NCBI GenBank assembly: GCA_013398955.1
Contig: VWPU01003065.1
Span: 124,001-188,000, forward strand
Origin: Callaeas wilsoni
Lineage: Eukaryota > Chordata > Aves > Passeriformes > Callaeidae
Reading direction: 5' to 3'
Length of the DNA: 64,000 nucleotides
Each line of letters starts with the position of its first letter. Within the stretch, counting starts at the first letter, position 1. This document shows positions 1 through 13,311 of this stretch, one piece after another. The translations under genes and the position numbers were made by a program. The notes beneath the pieces are model-generated. The model saw nothing but the letters and a program-made list of their open reading frames with translations. It had not been told where the DNA came from and did not search any database.

Positions 1-3000
1 TAGTGTTCCAGTAGCTTCATTATAATGTCAACTTTGTCTTCATTTAATGATCAGAAAAATACATGGTAAAATAAGACTTGACTAGAAATGGAGTCAAGAC
101 TGTCATGATGTCACTGTAGAAATTTGTGGTGCATTTCTACATTAGGATTTCAGTCTTCTGAATCAAAGATAGGTAGCAAAAGTGGAAAAGTACCAGAGAA
201 AAGTGACAAGCAAACATGTATGGAGCGACTTCCCTGTGGGAAATGACTAGGATGACTAGGGCTCTTCACCTTGAGAAAGCAGTGGCTGGGAGAGGATGTG
301 ATAAAGGTCTGTATTAGGAAGTGCATCAGGAAGGATGATTGTTCACTGCCTCTTAAAAACAAGAAGTGGGGGACAGCAATGTAACCACTAGGTGACAGAT
401 CAAAACAAATCAAAGGAAGTGGTTTCTCAGATGCGTGTAATTAGACTGTAGAGCATGGTGGATGCTGCAGGATGTTATGGATGCCATCAATGTACAAGTG
501 GTCAAAAAGCAGGCACATAAGTTCCTGGGAAAAAAGTCTACCAAAGACTGTTAGATACAGAGATATTCTTCTGCCTTAGGAAGTTCCTAAGATGAAAGTT
601 TTTAGAAGTTATCAGACAATGTTCTGGAGAACTTTCACTAGATGCTTGCTTTTATTTTCATAGTCTTCAAGTATATGCTGTTTGCTGCTCTACCTAGAGT
701 ATGGGGTAGATGAGCGTCTGATCTCACACCAGGACAGCCATTTTTGTTCTCTCTAACACTCACCACAAGTTTTAATATGATGTCACTTTGCAGTTTGCTT
801 GCTTCCTTTTTTTTCGCCTTTCAGAATCCGTTTGGTATGTCCCTAGACTTTGTGGTGGCTCCCTCAGCCGCCTCAAACCCTACGTGCATTTTAGCACTGG
901 GAACAGAGGGAAGAAGTCATCTGAATAATGAGCTCATGGCTAGTCAGACACAAGTTGATATATGGGGTAAACACACAGATTGGAATTCTTTCATAACATC
1001 TTGATTATGAAAAGATAACCCTGATATTTATATCTCCCGAGTTACTTGTAACACCCTCATACCGTGGTGGGGGGAGTGTTTTTGTTCTATTTTTAAAGCA
1101 ACATTCCCATTTAATGCTTTATTGTGTGCAGGTTTTTTAATGCCAATTGTTTTGTGTCTGACTTAGGTGTTAAAAAGGTCTCATCATCCCAGTTGGAGTA
1201 GATTTTTAGTGAATTCTCTCAGAAGTATTACCCCAGTAGGCTCAAGAGATTGTTTCCATGCCAGTTTGTACGTAAGCACAGCCCATAAGTGGAATTTTAT
1301 GTTTTGGTGGTGCCAAAGGTTAAGCCTTATGATGATGAATTTGGGTCCAGAATGCTAGCAATTTCAGGTGCTTTCTTCATAGCCAAAGTAAGTGGCTGGA
1401 GAGCTCTGAGAAACTTCCATACTTTCCAGTCTTGGTAAAGCCTGGTATTAGAGTAATTTCCTGGAGGTGGATGAGATTTGCTTTGATATCCATCTGTGCT
1501 TTCCTATTTCAGAAGACCTGTACATCCCCTTCAGTTTGCACACGGTGCAGCTCCCTGCAGAGGTGAGAGCACTGGGTGTGTGGCATAATAGTGCTTAATG
1601 TTAACCACAACCTTTTTATAGCAGAGCTCTTCTTAAATGTGAAAATTTCCATGCAACTTTTTTTCATGCTACATGGTGTCAGATTTCAAAAGGCAGCAGA
1701 ATGGCAAGCCAGTGGTTAGTTTATATGATTACTCTGAAATTAGTAAAATGATATGGTGATAAAAATGTTGGCTTTGTGTACTGTAATTTCTTCATGGAGT
1801 GATTTCTTAGGTTTACAAGTAATTTTGTTGAAAAGTACAATAGTATTTTGCAGAAAGAGCTTACACTGCTATAGAAAAGATTTATTTTCATTACTTATGT
1901 TGTTTTATTGATTTTCTTAGTTTGCTTTATACTTAAGGTTCAGTGACAAATTGTAACAGATTGGGCTATACCGAATCTATACATTTAAAACAGCTATGTG
2001 TTCTTTTCTCTGTGTCTTGTATTCATGGAATGAGTCCTCAGACAAAATATTTTTCTAGTAGGGGAACAAAACAAGTATCTAGCTATTCTATTCACAAATA
2101 AAATGCATCATACTTTAACAGCAGAAGTTTTAGACATAGCTTGGGTAGCTTTTTGTTGTTACATCTTCTGAAGACCTATTCTGAGGTGCCAAAGCCACAT
2201 TTCTTTGGAAACCTGACACAGGTGAGAATTGTATATTTGCCATATGTGACTCTGGACATTGATCCGGATGGTTAGTGCTACTTTTCCTTGCGGAAAAGAC
2301 TCCAATCAGCCTTGAGAACTTGTACCACAACAATCCGTTGCTTTGAATAAGACAATTTCGAAGAAAGAGATACCAGCTGATTTTTTATTTCTGTCTTTGA
2401 CGTTGGGGCATGGGAAGAAGTTTTGTATTGTGAAAGTGTGAACTCAGAATCGCAGTGTCCGTGCAGCATTATAGCGGCAGTAAATGACGCTGATGGAGGC
2501 TCATACACAAGTGGTGAGATTACTCATTCATGGATGAAAATTCTGTGTTTGGGCAATCTCTAGGCATGGCAGAAAGCAGCTCTGTCCCAAATGGCTTGTT
2601 GATTTGGGATGTATACTGAGAAGATAGTTACTGTCGCTAGGTGATAGGTGGCCAGAGATCTGTCTGAACTTATTTTTTGGGGTTTTGGGAGGGTTTGTTT
2701 CTTAATTATTATCATTAGCTCAATGCTCAGGCATTTCTTGGACATTTCACAGATAAAACATTGCAAATGCCACACAACCCTAAGCAAGAGGCAGCATGAG
2801 CAACTTCCTCTATATTGGATAAAACAAGTGATTCCTAGACGTCGAAGATAGGCCCTATATGTTGTTCCTATGGGGAATGATTCCTCATACTTCTGAGCAA
2901 CAGCGTAAGGCTCTGGCATGCTCTTGTTCTACATGTGCTACTGCTGTGCTACTTGGTGGATGTTAAACCTTCTTTACGCAGAAATCATTGTTCTGAGACT

Positions 3001-6000
3001 TGAGAATAGCCTGTTTCGTAATTACAGTGCAAGTTGTAGGTCACTGAAACATTAAGAGTGGTCGTTTAATGCAGTGTAGTCTTCAAAAAAAAACACTCTA
3101 GACATTTTACACTTTGTAAAGGAAAAGAAAAAAAAACAACAAAAACCAAAAGCCCAGTAAAATACCCAGGGAGAGTGAACAAAAAATATGTTCTCTAATT
3201 TAAAGTGATCCAGAGTCTTCTCGAGTTCATGAACCAGCACCGCCGTTTGATGTCAGCAGAACTGAGCGGAAGCGTGTGGTTTGTGAGCTCGCTGCTGCCG
3301 TGGAGTCCCAACTCCTCACTGGCTGTGGATAGGCTGTGCAGGGCAGACCACAGCGCAAACCCGCTGATTGTTTGGCCCCAGGATTAAGACCCTGCCTCAA
3401 ATGGAAGCGTCAGCTCCTTTACCCGGTGCCATGCTGTACTTTCTGCAGCGTTTCGCATCTCAGACGGGGACAGACCACCGTTAATGTAGGAGTGGGCAAG
3501 GACATCTTCTGCTTCTACTTGGCCAGATAGCCTCCATCGTAGGAGGGAAGAAGGGAAAAAGCAAGCTACGTTCTTGGACAGAGAAGCAAGCTGCTGCTGG
3601 AAAAGAAAAAAAAATAACATTATTGCCTCATGTTCCTTTAGCATGTGACCAGTTACGGCAACTGCTGATTGTCTTCATACCAGGAAAAAAAATGCCCTGG
3701 AGTATAAAAAGTTCCCAGTCTCTACTTCAGGTCATTACAAAGGTCTAAAGGCAGTTACTAAGGAAGTCAATCTAACTTTATATATACTTTGCTGAGCAAG
3801 AAAAAATCAGAGACGACAAGAGATTGTTTCGGGGGGTTTATAATCTGTACTGAACTTTATTTTTTTTCTATTGTCTTTGTGATTAGCTGAATAAGATGAT
3901 GTCTCTCATTCTTTGAAAACTAGCTTTTAAACTATAATGAAGCAGATAGAAAAGAAGCAATATAAGAGAGGTCACAAGACTTGCAATGCCCATTTAACAC
4001 TTTATGTCTAAGAGGATGCTGCAGAGTATATTCTGTATTCTAGAGTAAGGCTGCTTCTGGGTATAGAGAATCTGCAGCTGGAACAGGTGCTTAAAGTTGA
4101 GGTGATCAGTTATGGTGTCTCAGGCACAGGGGCAACACATGCAGGGATTGCTTGGGGAAGTGATTTTTCTTTTCCCAACTCTTCCAGCACGACAGGCTTT
4201 CTTTGCCCTGGTCTGTACCTTTCAAACAGACAGAAAGAATTAAGGTATACATATGTCTCTAACATGATTGCTTTTATTGCAAAGAGAACAATATGAACAA
4301 TGTACAATGGCAATGCAGAGATTCCTGCCATGATGACAGTCAAAGTTCCTATTCCACAGAGCTTGCTTTTGCTGAGCAGCACTAGAAAGAATCTCTGGGA
4401 AAAGAGTTTTCATTCAATTAATTGATACTGTCTTAATAACTCTATTCTTCATATTGAAGAATATATATAAAACTTGGTAATAATGTAAATAAGCAATACA
4501 ATTATTCTGTATATTGTATGCAAAATATAAATAATTTTATGTTTTCTATATGTACGTAAACATATAAAATACTTCCATTTAGCCATCTAACTGTACACGA
4601 AATAGTGAGCTTATTACAGACTTTTTTCTTATTTCTTTCATTTCAGTTGGGTTTTATTTCTATTTATTCCTAGTTCTTTTCATTGTGAAGTATCTGTCCA
4701 TTGAGAAATAGGGAAGATTTAAGTAGATGTGTGTGAATATTCCTCTGATGTAGCTGAAGAATTACTCCTAAGTCTATGCACATCTATGCAGGTCTAAAAC
4801 AAACGATTTCTTAAGGAGAGTGATTTTAGTGAACTAATTACATTTGAGAAGTGGGAGGTTTCTCCTGAAAGTGTATGTATTTTTGCTTTATGGAAATACC
4901 AAGTAGCCATTAGTTCATGCATTACCCGTGTAAAGATAGGATGAAATAATGAGTACTTCACTGGGAATGCTCTTGGCAATTATAAAAGTACTTGAGACAT
5001 GGAATGCATAAGCATAGGAAAACCGAGGTACACATCATTTGGGTATCGGTAAAACCTACCTGCCTTAAAAAAAAACCAAAAACCCTGATCACATATCTGC
5101 ACAGGAAAATAAAAATAAAACCATAAACCTCAAACTTTCTGCAAATGATTTGCTACTAACGTCAGTATTTTTTTTAGAGAATGAAATGTTTTAGATCAAG
5201 CAAACATTCTTCTGACATTAGTGACGTAATGGTCTCGTATTCAGAGAGATTTCCTGTTTACTTTGGGTCTGAACACAGACATCTCAAGACAGAAGGTGCT
5301 AAAATTTTCATTACACATCTGCATATAAAGACAGCCCAAACTGTTCCGAGCTCTGTAGTAAACTTTATACACATTTCTGTTGTCTAGAAAAAAGGGGGTA
5401 AGTGACAGTTTAAAAATCTCGTAAAATCAGAGATGTCTCCATTTGCTGACCAAGCTAATTCCTCAGTTTTAATCCTGTAATGCAGAAAATTATCAGGCAA
5501 TGTCAGTTTGGAAGCCTTGTGAGCTACTGTCATGCCCTTAACTGGGAGCTTTGTTAGCAAATTCATCTGAAGTCAGGGGAGTAGGTGTCCCTTAGGATGA
5601 ATTGCTTCTCTCCTACATCTGGAGAGCTCACAGATGGCAGTAAGGCTTCTTCGTGGTGAAGTCCAGAACTTAGTTTTCTGCTGTAACTTTTCATGAATTG
5701 TCTGTTTCATAATTTCTGTGAGTGTTCACAGTAGAAGCAACGCATCTTGTTCATAATTTATATGTATGATTCATAGTTCTAAGTTTTCATCTTAGTTGTA
5801 AATGTATCCTTTTTTCCTAAAAGGCAGAGATCATCTGGCTGTTGTTTTATTATAAAATAACAGGGATCATATTTAAAACTTGCTGCAACTCTTCCTATGC
5901 CTTTGAAAATATGAATACATCCATCTCCCTTTATCTATCTGCTCTCTAAAGAGTGAAGGAGTCTGTTATAAAACAGACCATGGTGAAGATCTTGTATGGA

Positions 6001-7173
6001 CTGAGATCCGAAATAAGTATGTTTGAGTGTTTCATTGTTTCATTTTGCTTTTTAACTCTGTATGGTTGCATTTTGAGAAACAGTGTCACAGATGTGGAAA
6101 CTTGCTTCATCTTCGTAATGTAACTGCTGAGCAGTCTAGAGACTGAAGTTCTGAACTCAGGTCTGCACAGCTTTGCTGCCAAAGCGGGAGGTCTTGTTTA
6201 ACACCTAGATGATAAAAATAATCTGATATAAAAAAGATACAGACTGCGGTAAAGTCACCAAGTGGATTTTGGTCTGTTTTGATGGTCTGTAGAAAATGAG
6301 ATTACTGGTTGGTTTTGTTAGCTGACTTCATTAGATGTGTGTCCTGTGAGTACAAAAAGCGTACTTCTTAATGTGCAATTGTGATACTAGCGTAAGAAAA
6401 ACCCAACATCAGCACATGCTTTGGCATGAAATTATTGTGTGTTTAAAGATTCTGCAAACATTCCCTTAATCAGGCGGGTAAGAAATTGCTGCTTGTGGAG
6501 CTGTTTGGGAATTTACATTGGCACTAGAAACCAAAACTGGATCTAGCAGAGCACATTTATGACAGTGACAAAAGCACAGGCAACATAGTATAGAGCATAT
6601 TGTAAGAAAAACATAGGATTTTGCTTTTAGAAAAATAGAAGAGGAAGGAGCAGCTTGCTGCCAGCTTCATGAGAATGGATTTGGGTTGGTGGGAAGCATT
6701 CACCAGAGGGGAATGTCCTGCAAGAGTCAGGCTGGGTCCAGTGGACCAGTGCTCTGAATTAACATGGAGCAGGTTTAATAGTCTTTCGTTCATTGCTTTC
6801 ACCTCACTGTCTGCACAGGGTTCTGGTGCTCTCGGTTCTGTGCTGACAACACAGAGACACCAAGCAGCATTTGTGTGAAGCCAGATGGGGCTCATGGGGC
6901 TTGGCAGCTCAGCTGGCTTCCAGGTATAACTTGTCCCTGGGTGCAGTGGATCTCCAATCGCCCAGAGCTATGCCTGACTTAAGACGGCTGATCTAAGCCG
7001 GCTCTATCTGTGGAATGGGTAATTTGCAATTTGGACAACACACCTCTGAAGTGTTTTTGTGGTAACTATAGAAAAAAGGGGAGAGAAATGCAATGCAAGA
7101 CACATTTTAAAATAGTGCTTATCAGTAGTTTAACTTCTAATGGATTTGATGCCACTTAAGTTGTTTTTTCCAG
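1..7173 (+). other. SPIDR: SPIDR intron (3' part), upstream of the first visible exon
   Basis: This AT-rich non-coding stretch ends in a normal acceptor (pyrimidine run then CAG at 7171-7173). I looked for the preceding SPIDR exon, which should end with two bases of a codon completed by the G at 7174, and did not find one. It probably lies before base 1. All open frames here are short and look random. The one compositional exception is a CpG-enriched segment at about 3225-3490. I recognise no repeat element. Confidence 0.7.
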
Positions 7174-7384
7174 GCAAAAACTGCTTCTCCAAAATGCAGA
7201 TGTTCCTGTGATCATGAACACCTACTTTAGTCAGAAGGTGTTACCCAGTGAACATTCAGAAGCCAGAGAGAAGACATATGGTCTTACAAAGATGCTTATC
7301 AGGAAGAATATTATATCTTTGGCACAGACCTTCAGACTAGATGACCTTGATGATAAGTTACACCAGGAATCTTCAGATTATCAG
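7174..7384 (+). CDS. SPIDR: SPIDR coding exon (first in window)
   Basis: This 211-bp exon is bounded by acceptor tttttccag and donor CAG/gtatgg. The first G completes a codon begun in an upstream exon; 70 whole codons follow and it ends in phase 0. The translation begins QKLLLQNADVPVIMNTYFSQ, which I match to the human SPIDR segment around PVILNTYF, and it later contains NIISLAQTF, matching SISLAQMF in human. The second half, rich in D, L, H and S, is poorly conserved against human and is likely a flexible linker. It joins in frame to the exon at 9193. I see no catalytic motif, which fits a scaffold protein. Confidence 0.92.
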
Positions 7385-9192
7385 GTATGGTCCATTTGGT
7401 TCACAATTAAGCACTTGGTAAGAAGTTGGTGAGCAGATGCTTGGAAATTGTAAGAAAAACAAAAATTCTACATTACTGACCTGTTTGGTTTCCCCTTTCA
7501 TTTAGTCAAGGCTGAATAATATGCAGTGTTTACTTTAATAATATTTTCTTAGTGGAGGCTTTTGGTCCATCCAAATGCTGAACTGCTGTGAGGTTATTTT
7601 GCTGAAATCTCACTACTGTGCTAAATAATAATTATAACTTGGTTTTTCATTGATTTTTCTCTTATTCTTTATAGCTGAATAGCTAAAAAATAGCCATTTT
7701 CTTCTAACTCGCTCAAGATACTATTTTAAATAAACATTCCTGTTTCCTATTCCTATGTCTTAACTCATTTCCTTATCGATCCTAACCTTTCTTCAAAGCA
7801 TCAGTTGATAACATCATCCCCCATTCCCACCCCTTTGGTTTGTTTTCTTTCCTATTTTGACTTTATTTGTATTAAAATGACTACTGACTGCATTTCTGTA
7901 GCTGTGGTTGTATAAGCTGAGGTATTTTAAGAGATTTATTTTCTTCATAGTCTGTGTCAGCACTTTCTGAAAGTAAGGCTCTTGTAAAAGCTTTATATTG
8001 GCTACCTAAATGATTCTTAATATTTGAGAAGTTTGGCCCTTCAAGTTTGAAGAACAGTGAGTGTCAACATTTTGTGTTTGCCTTATATATAATTCCTATT
8101 ATAGGCCTGGGAATTAAAAAGTTACATAAATCAAATCCTAATCGCCTTTCTTGCTTCAACTCTAACTTGTAAAAAGCTTCTACTGTGGTATTTGAAAACC
8201 AGAACAATTTACTTGTTCCCCTCATGGCTCCTAACAAACAAACCACTTCATTTAAAACTTGGTAGACGAGTTTTATTGAAACCACTTTGTAGACAAAAGG
8301 TAGTGTCGTACCACAGTTTTCTTTTAAATACTGCAAATTCTCCTTCTTTATTGATATATAATACTTATGGCACAGTCTGTGATACTCCAAAAACCTTTCT
8401 TGGCACCAAGGTTTTTATAAAAACAGGTTTCATTGTGAAAATAGAAATTTGGCTCATGTTGCAAAGGGACCTATATATATTTACCAGGTTAATCTATACT
8501 TGCATACAATTTCTGTTGAGAGAGATTTATTTTAAAATTAAGATAAATTATGTTACTCATTTAGATTAAGGCAAAGTGTAGTATTCATGAAATTTATTTT
8601 GCAAGTTTGGAAGGTTTTATTCATAAAATATGTTTTGAAAGTAGTGAAAAATAAATTAAAGTTTTTGCTTTAAAAGTTTTGTGCCTTTCATTAAGTATCT
8701 AATTCTTTTACATTGAAATATTTTCCATTGAAATATGTAAGTCTGAGGACTAGCTTACTAGTCTATAAAACTAGACACCTGTTAATTTCCAGGCATTGAA
8801 GATGAATTTTACCCCTTTTTTTCTAGAAGAGGAAGGAACAGAACATCAAGGAAGTAAAAATAAAACTCCATTCAAGGGGAAGAATCATAAGGGCTAATAT
8901 CAGTTCTGTTTTCCTGCTGGTGTCACCTTCATCTCTCAGAGGTTGAGTTAGCTCAGTCCAGAGCACCAGTTAAAGACAGGAGCACACCATGTGTGCAGCT
9001 CTCTTGAGTGTTTATTAAAAATACATAATAAATAACTGGCTGCTAGTCTCTAAGTTACTTTAGGAGCAGTAAGTATTTTGAAACTTATTTTGCACTTGTA
9101 ACTTGATTTTTCATGATGGTGTTTTCCTCTCTAGCTCTTCATAATTTCAGGGTTCTCTGGAATGTTTCTCTTAATGGGTTTTCTTTCACCAG
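7385..9192 (+). other. SPIDR: SPIDR intron
   Basis: This intron of about 1.8 kb runs from donor gtatgg to acceptor ttctttcaccag. It is very AT-rich, especially 8340-8720. It contains a pair of opposed short ORFs at about 8064-8569, which I read as chance frames. I recognise no repeat family or RNA gene in it. Confidence 0.85.
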
Positions 9193-9443
9193 GCCCCTTG
9201 TGCTCCACAAACTCGTAACAACGGTGATTCAAAACAGCATCCCTTAGCACTGAGTGCTGTTAATGATTCTCTGCTTGAAATGGTGGAAAGCCAGGGAGCA
9301 GTGGGATGGAGAGAAGTGCAGGTACGAGTCGTTGTCCAAAGGGTGTACTGTTTGCCTGCTAGAGAAGGGTGCAGAAGCCACACTCAAGGAAACAAGCCTC
9401 TTTGTGCAACGCCCGTCGCGAATTCAGGTCCGCCAAATGTTAG
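9193..9443 (+). CDS. SPIDR: SPIDR coding exon
   Basis: This 251-bp exon is open in phase 0 from the acceptor at 9192 to the donor AG/gtgagta: 83 codons plus two bases. Its centre is strongly SPIDR-like: NDSLLEMVESQGAVGWREVQ, then VRVVVQRVYCLPARE, matching the human blocks around DSLLDVVESQGA and RVVVQRVYSLPSR. The N-terminal 20 or so residues and the tail (rich in G, N, P, C) diverge from human. A donor-like CAG/gtacga lies inside the exon near 9331. Because the conserved VRVVVQRVY block follows it, the full-length exon is the better call. The trailing AG pairs with the G at 48571 to make an arginine codon, so the frame crosses the 39-kb intron cleanly. Confidence 0.93.
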
Positions 9444-12400
9444 GTGAGTAATAAGATGCATGGGAATGTTTTTGGTGAGGCTGTGATACATGAGAACCCA
9501 AAGAGGAGTGAGTTCAGAAATGTCATTCTTAGTTGTCAGCTCATGAGGAGTAAGCACGCTCAGCAAGGAAGGCATGGGGCTGTTGATGGGAGTGGTGTAG
9601 TTCTTTCATAGGTATAGTGTGACACAGAAGTAGTCTTGCCCAGAGAAGGGAAGGATCTGTTTATAGTTTATGTCATCAACAGATGACAGGAACACTGAAA
9701 ATGAATTAATGAGACATTAATTGAGAACATCATATACTGTTCCTTGAGTTTCACAGAATAGTTGTTACATCCCATTTGCTATTTCAGTCTCTGGTATGCT
9801 CTGCTAGTAAGTTATGCTTGTGCAATGATCTTTTGAAACAAAAAAGAAATACATAGAGAGACACAGAAATGAAAGGCTTTTCTATAATGAGGGTTTTGCA
9901 CAGATGCTATTAGAGAAACATAGGTGTATACTTCCATTGTGAAGTCACTGGAAAAAGATACTGTTGACTTCTGGAAATCTGGAGGCCACAGCAGTTAAGA
10001 TTCCTCTGCAATAAAAAGTGTTGTGGTGTCAAAACATAACCAGCAATGCAGAAACATTACACGCAAACCCCATGGAACATGCAGCTTTCAAACAGTTGTT
10101 TTAGCCTCTTATGTTTTAGTCTTTGCATCCTAACACTGTTCTGTTTACAGTGGAGGGAATCAAGAATTTAACCTTGTTTTCTTAAATACAAAAGATAAGG
10201 CAAACAGTTTTTCTCTCTGACCAATATTGAACCATTGAATTCTTTCCTTCTCCTTTTATGATCCTCAACCAAAGACTGATTTCAGTCTTTCTCAGCAACA
10301 CTGCATCTGAGATAGCTGTGTCTGTTACTGCATTTTCTTCCTTTAGTTTTGCACTAGCTTTTGGTTCATGCTGGCTTGAAATTTTGAAAGGGCAGACAGG
10401 GCAGATTTTATTTTCACTCAGGAAGATTATTAAAGTGAGTTACAGTGGCAGAGTTTGTAGTAAGGTTTTAAGTTCAGCCTTTCAGGACATAAGTAAACAT
10501 TTCTTCCTGCAGAGTTTGAGACTTGAATGGACATGTGCAATTAGATGTGCAATTTAACAGGTCCTGTTGAGAACTCTCCAGATGTAATTTACAATAGGCT
10601 TTGAAAGGTTTCTTCAAAGTTTTGAAGAATTTGAGTTCCTCTAAGCCACTCTGCAGGTGAATAGTGGTGTCCTCAATGGTCCTTCTTCCTGAGCTTTTGA
10701 AATACTAGAATTCCTTCAATTCTTGCTACCTTATAAGCCACTGGATAATTTAGAGCAGTCATTGATCAATAAAATTCCTGCAGAAGAAACTTAGGAAGAT
10801 TATTCTTTCCTGAAATACAATCTTGGTCATCACACACAGGAAAGTAATTATCAACAGCCGTGTCCCTGACATTTTTAGGAGCTCTTTTACATATAATAGT
10901 TATATTAAACATTATTTTTAAAAAAGTAATTGATACATCTTTTTGTGTGGACTCATTGCTTTATATTTCATTCATTCTTACTGTAACATATTTAAAAGTA
11001 AGAGGAAAAGTACTTTACCAGCCTACATCAATATGTGGTTTTGAGGACAGTACTCTTCCGTGCAGATTTTCTTCCAGAGAGCTACATTTGATAAAATGTC
11101 AGAGCAGCTGACAGACTGTTATTCAACCTGATTTTTGAATTTCCAACTCTTAACCAAAAGTATACTTAGCTTGCAGTCACACAATTTGAGGTAGTTAACC
11201 TGCCTGAGCCCACACCCTTCACAGGAATGAGGTGAAAGAAAACAGAAATCTCAGATTGCACTTCTTATGTCAAACATGAAATAGAAATAAAATAAAAAAT
11301 GAGAGCTTGTTGCTTCTACGTACATGCTGTAGCTGGGTATTCTCATGTGCAGTTGTTAAACTGGTCTCTTAAAAGTTCCTCAAATTTCATAGATGTCTCA
11401 GCTCAGAAAACAGCTTGTTTGTTGTTGTTCACAGCTATCAGACTGTGTTTTGGATCCTGAATCAAAAAAGCCAACCCACTTTCTCATTTGCAAAGAGAAG
11501 AACGAACGCTCCTTTTACAGACTGAGGAATGAAAAACACCTCTTGCTGCTTTATCAGCTGCTATTGCCATGGCTGATAAACATCCATATGAGACTTCTCT
11601 ACCAAAAATGTCTGTCTGTCACCTGATAGTGAGCAAAAGGGCTCAACACCCTCTGGCAGTCCTTTGAACCAACTAATGGCTTATTCTTTTTTAACAAAAA
11701 ACCCTATTTTTCCCTTTTTAAACTTCTTTCTGTAAAGTAAAACTGCCACGAAAATAAGGTTTGTATTTTATGAAGCAAGATGAGTTAGATTGTTCATTGT
11801 TTCATAAGCAAAAACTTCTAATTAGATATCAAGGTAGATTAATACCTAATTGATCAGTATTTTAAACAGGCTGTTTTATTGCATATCTTCTTTTGTAGCA
11901 CTCCATAATCACCTAGATGCTGTTGTCACAGGGAAGCATAAAAGCCACCACAATAAGCTGAAGAGAAGCATGAAATTAAACATGGAGTAAGGGAAGTGAT
12001 GCATTTGGTTCAAGGCAACCAGTTTCTAGTAAGAGAATGGCAAATTGTGGGAGAAACCTCTATTTTGATTGTAAGGAAATGGATTAATTTAATTGATTAA
12101 ATCTAACACCTGTGAAACATAGAAACTATGAGGCTGCGCATATGCATCTAGCATTTATTGTTCATAAATACACATGTGGACTATGGCCTTTTACTGATAG
12201 ACAAAGGAATATGTTTGAAGGGTTTAAGTTTGCTCAGCTGAAGTATTCAAAGCATTTTCCAAGGATGCTGAGAAATCTTTGCAGAGACTGAGGAGTTCTC
12301 CAGCTTCTGTTGTCCATAAATTGGATCCGTATTCCCTGTATTATTGTTGAAATATTTGCCTTTTCCCCCATAACTAACTGCTCTTGCAGATGGACTTTTC

Positions 12401-13207
12401 ATGCTAAAGGAGTTTCTTGGGGAAAAAAAAAAACAGAAGAAAATATGACTCGCTGTGACTGTCTGCCCATTTCCAGCATTCCTGGCATACTTTTTGCTGC
12501 CTTTTCCCCTCTGATGGCAGAGAGATACTTTTGTTAATGACACAACACATGTTTGTCTAAACCCAATTGTTTTGATTCTTTTTTAAAATGTCCTGGCTTA
12601 CAAATATGAGGATCCCAAAGAGACTCCTGTCAACCTGAGGAGCTCACTGGCTCAGAGGTGTCTGACTCACTGCATCGGCCTTGTACTTTGTGTTCTGGGA
12701 TAAAGCAGTGTATAATTTGGATTTTGCTCCTGCCAGTATCTGTTTGTTTTGTGCAGGCCACGTGAGTTTAGTAAAAAATAGAGCTGGTCAGTTCTGTGCC
12801 TTAAAGGACAGGGCTGGTTGTGTGGTAGTCAGTGTAAATAAAATAGATGCATTTTTAGGACTATTAGGCGGTTAAACTGGTCAGAGCACTCGGAGGATAT
12901 GTGTGAGGAGGCTGGACACAAAAGGGTGTTGTCATGAAGGAAGAGCCAACCACTGCTGGTAGAAAACAATGCTAGCTATAGCTGTGAATCTACACTTTAA
13001 AATCTGTGGGTGACTAGACAAATTTTCCATTCACTTCTGGCATGTTTCGACCTATTTCCTACCTGAACAAAGCCTGCTATAGCTTTCTATTCCAAGAACA
13101 AAAGAAAGACCATACATTTACTTTAAAAATTAATATGATCTGCATCTCTGTACTAGTCATCCGTAGTTCTTTCAGTTTTGCTCTTTATTTTGTTTTCCAT
13201 TTGCCAG

Positions 13208-13311
13208 ATCATAGAGCAGTGGAAAGGTCTGCTACCATGCAAGCAGGACCCTTGGGGAGCAAAATATTTAGAAGAGCTGAGGATTTGTTTGAGTGGCTGG
13301 AAGAAATAGAA
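13208..13311 (+). other. Exon-like segment (candidate cryptic or poison exon)
   Basis: A long pyrimidine-rich run (tttcagttttgctctttattttg and onward) leads to ttgccag/AT, and 104 bp later there is a good donor, GAA/gtgagg. If spliced after the 9193-9443 exon it would read AGA TCA TAG, a stop in the third codon, so it cannot be a normal coding exon of SPIDR. Other frames stay open across it but resemble no family I know. It could be a decoy splice pair, a nonsense-mediated-decay exon, or chance. Confidence 0.15.

Noticed and set aside
4110..4382. Minus-strand 90-codon frame with a hydrophobic N-terminal half
   Set aside because: No homology recognised, no promoter or splice context, and it overlaps another open frame on the opposite strand; hydrophobic content is expected from AT-rich codons.
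1..7173. Search for the preceding SPIDR exon
   Set aside because: I looked for a segment ending in two bases that complete a codon with the G at 7174 and encoding the expected upstream residues, and found none; it most likely lies outside the window.
9331..9337. Internal donor-like CAG/gtacga in the 9193-9443 exon
   Set aside because: Conserved SPIDR residues (VRVVVQRVY) are encoded after it, and the donor at 9444 gives the correct phase to the next exon.
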